DNA of 64,000 nt from Inquilinus sp042743185 (GTDB taxonomy: Bacteria; Pseudomonadota; Alphaproteobacteria; DSM-16000; Inquilinaceae), in contig NZ_JBHYMS010000028.1 of assembly GCF_042743185.1 (NCBI RefSeq), forward strand, positions 20,804-84,803. Reading direction: 5' to 3'. The position numbers were made by a program, and so were the translations under genes. Below the pieces are notes generated by a model that made no database searches, was not told the DNA's origin, and saw only the letters and a list, made by a program, of their open reading frames with translations. Below, piece after piece: positions 50,954-58,695 of this stretch (its first letter is position 1; the number at the start of each line of letters is the position of its first letter).

Positions 50954-51664
50954 ATGAGCGACGTCCCTGCCGACGCTCATGTCTGGACGGCCGAGATCCC
51001 CGAGGACGATGCCGTGTTCACCGCCTGTCTGCCGTACCTGACCGCGGCGGAGCAGGCGCGGGCGGCGCGCTTCATCATGCCCGGCGACCGCCGCCGCTTC
51101 GCTGCCGCCCGGTCGCTGATGCGGCGGCTGCTGCAGGACATCACCCGGGTGCCGGCCGGCGAATGGGACTTCGCCATCGGCGACCACGGCAAGCCGCTGA
51201 TCTGCCGGCCGGAGCAGGGGCGGTCGATCGGCATCAACATCTCCCATGCCGAGGGCATGGTCGCCTGCGCCGCGGCGCCGGGCACGGTGATCGGGGTCGA
51301 TCTCGAATGGCTCGGCCGGGTGGTCGAGCCGCGCATCGCCGACCGCCGCTTCGCCGCGGCGGAGGCGGCGTCGGTGCGGGCGGTGCCGGCGGAGCGGCGG
51401 CGCGAGGCCTTCCTGCAGATCTGGACGGTCAAGGAGGCCTATGTGAAGGCGCTGGGCGGCGGCCTGACCATCGCGCTGGACAGCTTCGTGGTCGAGACGC
51501 TGTCGGAGCGGCCGCAGGTCCGCTTCCTCGATCCCGCGGTCGACGGCGCCGCCTGGCATTTCCGGCAGTGGCGGCCGTCGCCGCGGCACCTGCTGGGGCT
51601 GGCGCTGCGCGCGCCGCAGGGCCAGCCGGTCATCGCGGTCCGGCACGTTGCCCTGACACCCTGA
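50954..51664 (+). CDS. 4-prime-phosphopantetheinyl transferase (Sfp type)
   Basis: The 236-aa protein shows the Sfp pattern: GDHGKPLI, NISHAEGMVACAAA, VIGVDLEWLGR (metal-binding Asp and Glu) and WTVKEAYVKALGGGL. These enzymes attach phosphopantetheine from CoA to carrier proteins of fatty acid, polyketide or peptide synthesis. No carrier protein gene lies nearby. Its end overlaps the convergent phosphoesterase gene by 35 bp. Confidence 0.95.
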   Translation: MSDVPADAHVWTAEIPEDDAVFTACLPYLTAAEQARAARFIMPGDRRRFAAARSLMRRLLQDITRVPAGEWDFAIGDHGKPLICRPEQGRSIGINISHAEGMVACAAAPGTVIGVDLEWLGRVVEPRIADRRFAAAEAASVRAVPAERRREAFLQIWTVKEAYVKALGGGLTIALDSFVVETLSERPQVRFLDPAVDGAAWHFRQWRPSPRHLLGLALRAPQGQPVIAVRHVALTP

Positions 51665-52499
51665 TAGCCGGCGTCGGCTCGGGCGGGCCGGGCAGGATCT
51701 CGCGCAGATAGGCGCCGATGCCGTAGCTCTGCTCCCACTGATAGGGGTAGCCCAGCGACACCTCCTCGAACCGGGTGCCGTCGCGCCAGTCGGTGTGGCG
51801 GACATGCAGATGGCCGCTGACCGCGACCGCGGCGCGGAAACGCCGGTGCCAGTCCTCGGTCAGCACCGTGCCGCACCAGGGGCTGAAGCGCGGGATGCGC
51901 GGGATCCGCACCAGGTCGCGGCGCAGCGGATAGTGGTTGACCAGGATGGTCGGCAGCCCGGCCGGCAGCGCCGCCAGGCGCCGGGCGGTGGCCTCGATCC
52001 GGGCCCGGCACCAGTCCTGCCGCGTCGGGTAGGGGTCGGGGTACAGCAGCAGCTCGTCGGCGCAGACGGCGCTTTCCTCCGCCGCCCAGGCCACCACCTC
52101 CTCGAGCGGCAGATCCGCCGGCCGGAAGCTGTAGTCGTAGAGGAGGAAGAGGGGCGCGATCGCATGCTCGCCGCCCGGGCCGGTCCAGATCGGATAGGGA
52201 TCTTCCGGCGTGACCACCCCATGCCGCCGGGCCAGCGCGACCAGCGATTCGTAGCGCTCGACGCCGCGCGGGGCCGTGGGGTTGCGGGCCCGGGTCCACA
52301 GCTCGTGATTGCCCGGCACCCAGATCAGCCTGGCGAACTTCGCGGCCAGGACGGCGAAGGCGCGGCCCAGCCCGTCCGCGGTCTCGGCGATGTCGCCGGC
52401 CAGGATCAGCCAGTCCCCGGGATGATCGGGCAAGGCGTCCAGCCGCTCGAAGCTGGCGTCGGAGGCGAGGTGCAGGTCGCTGATGGCATAGAGGCGCAT
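51630..52499 (-). CDS. Metallophosphoesterase (calcineurin-like)
   Basis: The 289-aa protein has all family motifs in order: SDLHLA (D and H), LAGDIAE, VPGNHELW, ILVNHYP and VSGHLHVRH, supplying ligands for two metal ions. It may act on a phosphodiester or phosphomonoester; the substrate is unknown. It overlaps the convergent phosphopantetheinyl transferase gene at the 3-prime end. A proline-rich C-terminal tail of about 20 residues lies in the overlap. Confidence 0.92.
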   Translation of the reverse strand: MRLYAISDLHLASDASFERLDALPDHPGDWLILAGDIAETADGLGRAFAVLAAKFARLIWVPGNHELWTRARNPTAPRGVERYESLVALARRHGVVTPEDPYPIWTGPGGEHAIAPLFLLYDYSFRPADLPLEEVVAWAAEESAVCADELLLYPDPYPTRQDWCRARIEATARRLAALPAGLPTILVNHYPLRRDLVRIPRIPRFSPWCGTVLTEDWHRRFRAAVAVSGHLHVRHTDWRDGTRFEEVSLGYPYQWEQSYGIGAYLREILPGPPEPTPAIRVSGQRAGPR

Positions 52500-52612
52500 G
52501 GCGGCAGCCTACATGGCGCTGATCGTCATGATGAGCCGGAACTGCTCGGCGGGATCGAGCGCCATCACGCGGACCGTCGCCATCATGTCGTCATCGGGCC
52601 GGGCGAACAGCC

Positions 52613-53254
52613 TCACCGGGACGATCCACGCCCGCCGCGGGCGGGATTCCATGACAGCCTGCCGCGTATCTTCATCCCTGAGAGGGTTTCGACGGCTTCG
52701 TAGAGATCCCGCCTGGAAATCGCCAGAGCCTTGGTGCTGACCACAACGGCCTTTGGTCCGAAGGAAACGGCCCCGAAGCTCCATCTTCTCGGATAGCGCG
52801 GCAGCGTGCCGTAGTGTTCTGGCCGCAGATGAAATTGCAGTTGGTTGACGCCAGCCGTCGTAAACAGCCCTATCCGCTCGAAATTTCGCCATGGCACAAG
52901 ATGTCCATGGCAATGAGAGAAAATACCGTCTTCGCCCATGGACAATTCATAGGTGCTGGATCGCCTATGCGTGCGGGCGAGGATGGAGGGGATAATGATG
53001 AAAATCACTGCGACGGCGAAGATGCCGACAGCGAAAATTTCCCAAGGGATGGTCGAGAGGAGTGCGGGGCCCTTCTTGATAATGACCGCAACAAACAGGA
53101 AAACGAGCATAACGTCGAAAGCAAGAATTAAATAGTCTTGCCTGGTGCTGATCCTTACGTGCAGTGCCTTCCCGCCGGGCGACGGCACCGACTTGGAGCC
53201 GGCCGCCGGCGAAACGGCCGGCGAATCACTCCGATGGTCGCCGATGAGCGGCAT
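52613..53254 (-). CDS. Membrane protein of unknown family, PH-like tail
   Basis: The frame from ATG 53254 gives 213 residues, but the first 30 or so look non-family and no ribosome-binding site is seen, so the start may be further in. Two membrane helices (YLILAFDVMLVFLFVAVII and EIFAVGIFAVAVIFIIIPSI) are followed by a beta-rich soluble part with SSTYELSMGEDGIFSHCHGH and LVPWRNFERIGLF. This layout resembles membrane proteins with a bacterial PH-like (YcxB-type) domain, which is inference. GC is lower than in its neighbours, suggesting transfer. Confidence 0.65.
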   Translation of the reverse strand: MPLIGDHRSDSPAVSPAAGSKSVPSPGGKALHVRISTRQDYLILAFDVMLVFLFVAVIIKKGPALLSTIPWEIFAVGIFAVAVIFIIIPSILARTHRRSSTYELSMGEDGIFSHCHGHLVPWRNFERIGLFTTAGVNQLQFHLRPEHYGTLPRYPRRWSFGAVSFGPKAVVVSTKALAISRRDLYEAVETLSGMKIRGRLSWNPARGGRGSSR

Positions 53255-53281
53255 GACGATCGAGATCTGCCGGCCTGCGGC

Positions 53282-53815
53282 TCAGCGGGGGCGGCGGCGC
53301 TCGGCGAAGTGCCGCTCGGCGCGGGCCTCGGCGTAACGGCGGTCGGCCTGGGCCTTGACCTCGGGCCAGCGCTGGGCGGCCTCGGCGCTGCTCATCTTGC
53401 CGTACAGCGACATATACGCTTCATGGTGCATCAGGGTGCGCGGCTTTTCGGTCGCCTGCCAGGCTTCGAGATGCCAGGGCTCGCCGGCGTCCTCGAGCGC
53501 GCCGGTCGAGGCATAGATCCGCGCCTCGGCCCGGCTGCCGTCGGCCAGGGCCACGGTCACCGGCTGCAGCGCGTAGTCGTCGCTCTCGAAGAACTGCATC
53601 CGGTCCATCTCGTCGGGGATGAAGCCCTCGACCAGCAGCCCGTCGACCCGGCCGTCGGGATGCGGCACCAGGATCGGATAGCTCTCGCCCTTCACCTTGC
53701 GGCTCTGCCGGCCCAGCAGGGTCGCCGGCTGCGTCGCGAAGGCCGCCATCGGGCGGCCGACCACCAGCGCGAACAGGTCGGGATCCTGCAGCGTGCCGAA
53801 GAAGAACAGGCGCAT
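53282..53815 (-). CDS. Gamma-glutamylcyclotransferase/AIG2-like protein
   Basis: From ATG 53815 the product has 177 residues. The start MRLFFFGTLQDPDLFALVVG holds the FGTL substrate loop of the GGCT fold, and RMQFFESDDYALQPVTV holds the catalytic-type glutamate. These folds make 5-oxoproline from gamma-glutamyl amines or amino acids. The charged C-terminal 40 residues extend the domain. A longer frame to 53872 is unlikely. Confidence 0.88.
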   Translation of the reverse strand: MRLFFFGTLQDPDLFALVVGRPMAAFATQPATLLGRQSRKVKGESYPILVPHPDGRVDGLLVEGFIPDEMDRMQFFESDDYALQPVTVALADGSRAEARIYASTGALEDAGEPWHLEAWQATEKPRTLMHHEAYMSLYGKMSSAEAAQRWPEVKAQADRRYAEARAERHFAERRRPR

Positions 53816-54073
53816 CGGTCGTTTTCCTTCCCGGCCCGGACGGTTCCGACGGCACGGTCGGCCGCCCGTCATTGTGATGGTGCGAGGGGGCGCAATTTGA
53901 TCCTGCCATGCCGAAAGTCAAGTCGATTCACGGAGGATTTCTTGAAGCCGAAAATCCGGCCTTTTTGCTGCTTTGTCAGGGTGTTTGCAGGTTTTTCTGT
54001 GAACCTGTGCAAATCAGCTATATACATTTATGTCGCGGCCGGCATCGGCCACCAACAGATTTGGGGGCAGCGG

Positions 54074-54484
54074 ATGTTACAGGAGTTCAAGGCCTTCATT
54101 GCGCGTGGCAATGTGATCGACTTGGCGGTCGGTATCATCATGGGCGTGGCCTTCACCACGATCGTGAATTCGCTGGTGAACGACATCATCATGCCGCCGA
54201 TCGGTGTGCTGCTGGGCGGCGTCGACTTCTCGGAATACTACATCAATCTTTCCGGGACCGCCTATCCGAACCTGGCCGCAGCGAAGGCCGCAGGTGCGGC
54301 CACGATCAACTACGGCGTCTTCATCAACGCGATCATCAACTTCCTGATCATCGCCTTCGCCGTGTTCCTGCTGGTGAAGCAGGTCAACCGCTTCATGAAG
54401 AAGCCCGAAGCCGCCCCGGCCGCGCCGCCGCGCAGCGAAATGCTGCTGGAGGAGATCCGCGACGCCCTCAAGGCGCGGAACTGA
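54074..54484 (+). CDS. mscL: Large-conductance mechanosensitive channel
   Basis: From ATG 54074 (TTGGGGG upstream) the product has 136 residues: MLQEFKAFIARGNVIDLAVG at the N-terminus and pore helix, then FTTIVNSLVNDIIMPPIG, a periplasmic loop, a second helix (INAIINFLIIAFAVFLLVK) and a cytoplasmic helix ending ALKARN. This is MscL, which opens under membrane tension in hypo-osmotic shock. The leader at 53985-54030 is AT-rich with a TATATACA box that may be the -10. Confidence 0.97.
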   Translation: MLQEFKAFIARGNVIDLAVGIIMGVAFTTIVNSLVNDIIMPPIGVLLGGVDFSEYYINLSGTAYPNLAAAKAAGAATINYGVFINAIINFLIIAFAVFLLVKQVNRFMKKPEAAPAAPPRSEMLLEEIRDALKARN

Positions 54485-54568
54485 GCTTCGTAGGTTCGCA
54501 TCTTGCGAACCCAACATCTCCGTCGGATTGCGCAGTGTTGGGTTCGCGAGGGCGAACCCAACCTGCGT
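54485..54568. repeat. Palindromic repeat, mscL/ompA-like gap
   Basis: Two units of a palindrome lie in the convergent gap: a short one (GTAGGTTCGC...GCGAACCCAAC, 54488-54513) and a full one, GTTGGGTTCGC-GAGG-GCGAACCCAAC, ending CCTGCG (54536-54568). The same GTTGGGTTCGC arms recur at 58453-58480 and 58667-58695. The hairpins may also end transcription from both sides. Confidence 0.8.
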
Positions 54569-54584
54569 CCAGACCCTTCCTGGT

Positions 54585-54980
54585 TCAGTAGGCGATCCGG
54601 ATCTCGACCCGGCGCTCGCCGACGGTGACGCCCGGAATGGCCCCGGCGTCGCCATGGCCCTCGACGCGGTGGATCAGGTCCGGCGAGACGCCGTTCGCCA
54701 CCAGCGCCCCGGCGACGGCCTCGGCCCGCTTGGCCGACAGCGCCTCATGGGCGTCGCGCGCGCCGTCCCGGCCGGCGAAGCCGTCGACGCTGATCGACTT
54801 CGCGTTCCAGCTCTTGGCCTCCGCCGCCGCCTTGGCGACCAGCGTCCGCGCATCCGGCGTCAGCTCGGCGCTCTCATCCGTGAAGAAGATGTCATAGGGG
54901 CCGCCCGCCTTGGGGGCGCAGGCGGCGATCGCCAGGACGGGAAGCAGGGCCAGGAGCGCACGACGGCTTGCAATCGGCAT
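54585..54980 (-). CDS. OmpA-family lipoprotein
   Basis: From ATG 54980 the product has 131 residues. The signal ends with lipobox LAIAAC, so the protein is likely a lipoprotein. The mature part DIFFTDESAELTPDARTLVAKAA, SVDGFAGRDGARDAHEALSAKRAEAVAGALVANG and VEGHGDA follows the OmpA C-terminal peptidoglycan-binding domain, although the usual NxxLSxxRA appears as HEALSAKRA. It probably ties the outer membrane to the cell wall. Confidence 0.9.
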   Translation of the reverse strand: MPIASRRALLALLPVLAIAACAPKAGGPYDIFFTDESAELTPDARTLVAKAAAEAKSWNAKSISVDGFAGRDGARDAHEALSAKRAEAVAGALVANGVSPDLIHRVEGHGDAGAIPGVTVGERRVEIRIAY

Positions 54981-55076
54981 GATCGACCTGTTCGCGTTTG
55001 TTGTTGGTCGGGAATCCATACCTGACCGGGCCGGCCGATAGAAGCGCTTCCGCTTCGCTCCGTTGCCGAAAGCGCA

Positions 55077-56231
55077 TCACGTCCTGCCGGCCGGTTTGAT
55101 CGCCCCTTGGGCCAGCAGCGCGTCCAGCAGCGCCGCCGCCGCCGGATCGGCCCAGGCCGCCTTCGCCTCCGCCGCCGTCAGCCGGCCGTCGCCGCACAGG
55201 CGCAGCGCCGCCTCGGCGGCGGCACCGGCCGGCGCCGGATGCGCCTCGCCGTCGGCGAACAGGACCAGACCGTCGCCGTCGCGGGCGAAGGCCAAGCGGC
55301 TGCCGATCGCCCGGCGCAGCGCCCCGGCCGGGCGGCGCTTGCGCGGCGGCGGCGCCTCGCGCTCCTCCTTCGGCTCGGTCAACAGGCCGCCCAGCCAGCC
55401 GGCCAGGAAGCGGCGGTCGTCCAGCCTTTCGGCGAGATACGCGCGCACCCGCTCGATCGCGGCCTCCGGGATCTCGCCGGGATTCCCCGGCGGCGCCAGG
55501 TCGGGGTCGGCATAGCGCCGCTCCTCATCCTCGGCATCGGCGACGGCGGCGGCGAAGCGGCCGGCCAGCTCGGCCACGCTCGGGGCGCGGAAGCCGATCG
55601 AGAAGGTCAGGCAGTCATCCTCGGCGACGCCGTCATGGGCCCAGCCCGGCGGCAGGTACAGCATGTCGCCCGGCTCCAGCACCCATTCCTCGGCCGGCTG
55701 GAAATCGGCCAGCAGCTTCAGCGGCTGGTCGGGCACCCAGGCCGGCCGGATCTCGGCCGCGCCGCCGATCCGCCAGCGCCGGCGGCCGAGGCCCTGCAGC
55801 AGGAACACGTCGTACTGGTCGACATGGGCGCCGACGCCGCCGCCGGCCGGGGCGTAGCTGACCATGACGTCGTCCAGCCGCCAGTCGGGCACGAAGCGGA
55901 AGCGCTCGCGCAGCGCCGCCACCGCCGGTTCCCACAGGTCGACGCCCTGGACCAGCAGGGTCCAGTCCCTGGCCGGCAGCCTGCCGAAATCGGCTTCGTC
56001 GAACGGCCCGTGCCGCACCGCCCATTTGCCGCGGCGGCGGGTGACCAGGCGGCTCTCCACCCCGTCCTCGCAGGCCAGCCCGGCCAGCTCGTCCGGCGTG
56101 ATCGGGCTGGTCCAGCCCGGGATCGCCCGGCGGATCAGGAGCGGCGCCTTCTGCCAGTGGCGGGCCAGGAAATCGGCGGCGGACAGGCCGCCGAGCAGGG
56201 GATCGGTCATGGAAGCCGCGGTCTTGCTCAA
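55077..56231 (-). CDS. JmjC-type ribosomal oxygenase, RoxA/YcfD-like (L16 arginine hydroxylase)
   Basis: The 384-aa protein has the iron-binding triad H136, D138 (GAHVDQYDVFLLQG) and H199 (PPGWAHDGVAED) of 2-oxoglutarate oxygenases. GRRRWRIGG and DFQPAEEWVLEPGDMLYLPPG match the YcfD/RoxA family, which hydroxylates an arginine of ribosomal protein uL16. The C-terminal part beyond 230 fits the winged-helix/dimer domain. It is divergent from the thiolase gene; start at 56231 or 56210 (M8). Confidence 0.92.
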   Translation of the reverse strand: MSKTAASMTDPLLGGLSAADFLARHWQKAPLLIRRAIPGWTSPITPDELAGLACEDGVESRLVTRRRGKWAVRHGPFDEADFGRLPARDWTLLVQGVDLWEPAVAALRERFRFVPDWRLDDVMVSYAPAGGGVGAHVDQYDVFLLQGLGRRRWRIGGAAEIRPAWVPDQPLKLLADFQPAEEWVLEPGDMLYLPPGWAHDGVAEDDCLTFSIGFRAPSVAELAGRFAAAVADAEDEERRYADPDLAPPGNPGEIPEAAIERVRAYLAERLDDRRFLAGWLGGLLTEPKEEREAPPPRKRRPAGALRRAIGSRLAFARDGDGLVLFADGEAHPAPAGAAAEAALRLCGDGRLTAAEAKAAWADPAAAALLDALLAQGAIKPAGRT

Positions 56232-56327
56232 GGAAGGACGGCGCGCACTCTACCGGGTCGATCCGTCCTCGCCCAGCGGCGCCTCCGGCGTGCTAGCATC
56301 CGCTCAACGAGATATCCGGAGGATGTC

Positions 56328-57521
56328 ATGAGCGCGAATGATCCCGTCGTCATCGCGGGCGCGGCCCGCACCCCGATGGGCGGCTTCCAGGGCGAGCTGA
56401 AGGATGTGCGCGCGCCGCAGCTCGGCGCCGTCGCCATCCGTGCGGCGCTGGAACGGGCCGGCCTCGCCGCCGATGCGGTCGAGGAGGTGGTGATGGGCTG
56501 CGTGCTGCCGGCCGGCCTGGGTCAGGCTCCGGCCCGCCAGGCCGCCCGCGGCGCCGGCCTGCCCGACGCGGTGCCCTGCACCACGGTCAACAAGATGTGC
56601 GGCTCCGGCATGAAGGCGGTGATGCAGATCCACGACGCGATCGCCGCCGGGTCGGTGGGCATCGGCGTCGCCGGCGGGCTGGAGAGCATGACCAACGCCC
56701 CCTATCTGCTGGACCGTGCCCGCGGCGGCTACCGCATGGGCCATGGCCGGGTGCTGGACCACATGTTCCTCGACGGGCTCGAGGACGCGTACGAGCCCGG
56801 CCGGCTGATGGGCACCTATGCCGAGGACACGGCGCAGCATTACCAGTTCACCCGCGAGCAGCAGGACCGCTTCGCCCTGGCCAGCCTGGACCGGGCGCGC
56901 AAGGCGTCGGAGGACGGCACCTTCGCCCGCGAGATCGCGGCGGTGACGGTGAAGGGCCGCGGCGGCGAGGTCAGCATCTCGACCGACGAGCAGCCGCGCA
57001 ACGCCAAGCCCGACAAGATCCCGACGCTGAAGCCCGCCTTCCGGCCGGACGGCACGGTGACGGCGGCGAATTCCAGCTCGATCTCCGACGGCGGCGCGGC
57101 GCTGGTGCTGCTGCGCCGGTCGGAGGCGGAGAGGCGTGGCCTGCCGGTCCTGGCAAAGATCGTCGGCCATGCCAGCCATGCCCGGGCGCCGGCCTGGTTC
57201 ACCACCGCGCCGATCGGGGCGATGGAGACGCTCTTCCAGCGCACCGGCTGGTCGGCCAAGGATGTCGACCTGTTCGAGATCAACGAGGCCTTCGCCGTGG
57301 TCACCATGGCGGCGATGCGCGACCTCGACCTGCCGCACGACAAGGTCAATGTCCATGGCGGAGCCTGCGCCCTCGGTCACCCGGTCGGCGCATCGGGAGC
57401 GCGGATCATCGTCACCCTGTTGAATGCATTGCAGACCCATGGCCTCAGGCGCGGCGTCGCCGCCCTCTGCATCGGCGGCGGCGAGGCCACGGCGGTGGCG
57501 GTCGAGCGGCTGGCGGCATAG
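56328..57521 (+). CDS. Acetyl-CoA C-acetyltransferase (thiolase)
   Basis: From ATG 56328 (GGAGG 5 nt upstream) the product has 397 residues. It has the acyl-accepting cysteine C91 in VNKMCGSGMKAV, the NEAFAVVTM and GGACALGHPVGASGARI histidine motifs, and the second cysteine in ALCIGGGEATAVA. It could join two acetyl-CoA or split acetoacetyl-CoA or longer ketoacyl-CoA. It is followed by a dehydrogenase gene 22 bp downstream in the same direction. Confidence 0.95.
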   Translation: MSANDPVVIAGAARTPMGGFQGELKDVRAPQLGAVAIRAALERAGLAADAVEEVVMGCVLPAGLGQAPARQAARGAGLPDAVPCTTVNKMCGSGMKAVMQIHDAIAAGSVGIGVAGGLESMTNAPYLLDRARGGYRMGHGRVLDHMFLDGLEDAYEPGRLMGTYAEDTAQHYQFTREQQDRFALASLDRARKASEDGTFAREIAAVTVKGRGGEVSISTDEQPRNAKPDKIPTLKPAFRPDGTVTAANSSSISDGGAALVLLRRSEAERRGLPVLAKIVGHASHARAPAWFTTAPIGAMETLFQRTGWSAKDVDLFEINEAFAVVTMAAMRDLDLPHDKVNVHGGACALGHPVGASGARIIVTLLNALQTHGLRRGVAALCIGGGEATAVAVERLAA

Positions 57522-57543
57522 TCGGGAACGAGAGGACGGGACG

Positions 57544-58440
57544 ATGACGGAGAAGACGCGGATCGGCGTGGTCGGCCTCGGCAGCATGGGCGCGGCGATG
57601 GCGGCGCGCCTGCTCGACCAGGGCTGGCCGGTCGCGGTGTGGAACCGCAGCCCCGCGGCGGAGGAGCCGCTGCTGGCCAAGGGCGCGGTGCGGGCGGCAA
57701 CGCCGGCCGAGGCCGCGTCCGGCGGCATCGTCCTGTCCATGGTGGCCGACGATGCGGCGCTGAAGGGCGTGACCACCGGCGACAGCGGCATCCTGTCCGG
57801 CCTCGGCGAAGGCGGCGTGCATGTGTCGATGAGCACGGTCAGCCCGACGATCGCGGCCGACCTCGCGGCGGCGCATGCGACGGCGGGCTCGGCCTATGTC
57901 GGGTCGCCGGTCTTCGGCCGGCCGCCGGCGGCGGGGTCCGGCCAGCTCTGGATCGCCGTCTCCGGCCCCGCCGCGGCCAAGGACAAGGCCCGGCCGGTGC
58001 TGGAGGCGCTGGGCCAGGCGGTGCACGATTTCGGCGAGGCGCCGGAGGCCGCGAACGTCGTCAAGATCGGCGGCAACTTCATGATCGCGGCGGCGATCGA
58101 GGCGATGGCCGAGACCTTCACCCTGCTGGAGAAGCACGGCGTCTCCGCCCGCCAGGCGCATGAGCTCTACTCCAGCTCGATCTTCGCGGCGCCGATCTAC
58201 AGGAACTACGGCGGCTTCATCGTCGACCGGAAATTCTCGCCGCCCGGCTTCCGCATGCCGCTCGGCCTCAAGGATGTCGGCCTGGCCATGGCGGCGGGCG
58301 AGAAGGCGGGGGTGCCGCTGCCCTTCGCCGCGGTGCTGCGCGAGCGCTTCATCGGCTCGATCGCCCGCGGCCGCGGCGACCTCGACTGGACCGCCATCGC
58401 CCTGGATGCGGCGGAGGCCGCCGGGCTGAAGGTGGATTGA
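57544..58440 (+). CDS. NAD(P)-dependent beta-hydroxyacid dehydrogenase/imine-reductase-like protein
   Basis: From ATG 57544 the product has 298 residues. GVVGLGSMGAAMAARLL binds the dinucleotide, and K174 in VVKIGGNFM is in the place of the catalytic lysine of 3-hydroxyisobutyrate dehydrogenases. The substrate motif is altered to YVGSPVFGRPPAAGSGQL instead of the classic DAPVSGG, as in many glyoxylate/succinic-semialdehyde reductase-like members. The substrate is unknown. It is in an apparent operon with the thiolase gene. Confidence 0.9.
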   Translation: MTEKTRIGVVGLGSMGAAMAARLLDQGWPVAVWNRSPAAEEPLLAKGAVRAATPAEAASGGIVLSMVADDAALKGVTTGDSGILSGLGEGGVHVSMSTVSPTIAADLAAAHATAGSAYVGSPVFGRPPAAGSGQLWIAVSGPAAAKDKARPVLEALGQAVHDFGEAPEAANVVKIGGNFMIAAAIEAMAETFTLLEKHGVSARQAHELYSSSIFAAPIYRNYGGFIVDRKFSPPGFRMPLGLKDVGLAMAAGEKAGVPLPFAAVLRERFIGSIARGRGDLDWTAIALDAAEAAGLKVD

Positions 58441-58452
58441 GGCGGCGTTCGA

Positions 58453-58480
58453 CGTAGGTTGGGTTCGCGACGCGAACCCA
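58453..58480. repeat. Palindromic repeat copy left of the assembly gap
   Basis: GTAGGTTGGGTTCGCGACGC followed by GAACCCAAC is a perfect palindrome (GTTGGGTTCGCG-A-CGCGAACCCAAC type). It lies 12 bp after the dehydrogenase stop codon and has the same arms as the copies at 54536 and 58667. Confidence 0.85.
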
Positions 58481-58588
58481 ACGATCGGGCGTCGGGGTGT
58501 TTGGGTAGCGCCGCGCACCCCACCAACCCCACCAAACGCGGCAGGCGCGGGCCCCAGAAGTTTGCGCAGCCCCAAAGCCCCCAGTAAC

Positions 58589-58598
58589 NNNNNNNNNN
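58589..58598. other. Assembly gap (10 N)
   Basis: Ten undetermined bases. Flanks are low-complexity: C-rich before (CCCCAAAGCCCCC) and T-run plus long G runs after (TTTTTTTGGGGGGG, later TTTGGGGGGTGGGGG). The true gap length is unknown. The flanking sequence may hold assembly errors. Confidence 0.98.
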
Positions 58599-58666
58599 TT
58601 TTTTGGGGGGGTTGGTTTTGGGTGGGGGCGCGCCCCCACACCCAAAGTTTGGGGGGTGGGGGTGTT

Positions 58667-58695
58667 GGGTTCGCGACGCGAACCCAACCTACGCC
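58667..58695. repeat. Palindromic repeat copy right of the assembly gap
   Basis: TGTTGGGTTCGCGACGCGAA followed by CCCAACCTAC is nearly identical to the copy at 58453. The two copies face each other across the gap and the 3-prime ends of two convergent genes, and overlap the end region of the ABC exporter gene by a few bases at most. Confidence 0.8.

Noticed and set aside
52509..52913. 134-codon minus-strand frame ending in DPAEQFRLIMTISAM
   Set aside because: It overlaps the better-supported membrane protein frame, has no ribosome-binding site and no recognisable pattern. The final 30 codons could be a gene remnant, but I cannot support it.
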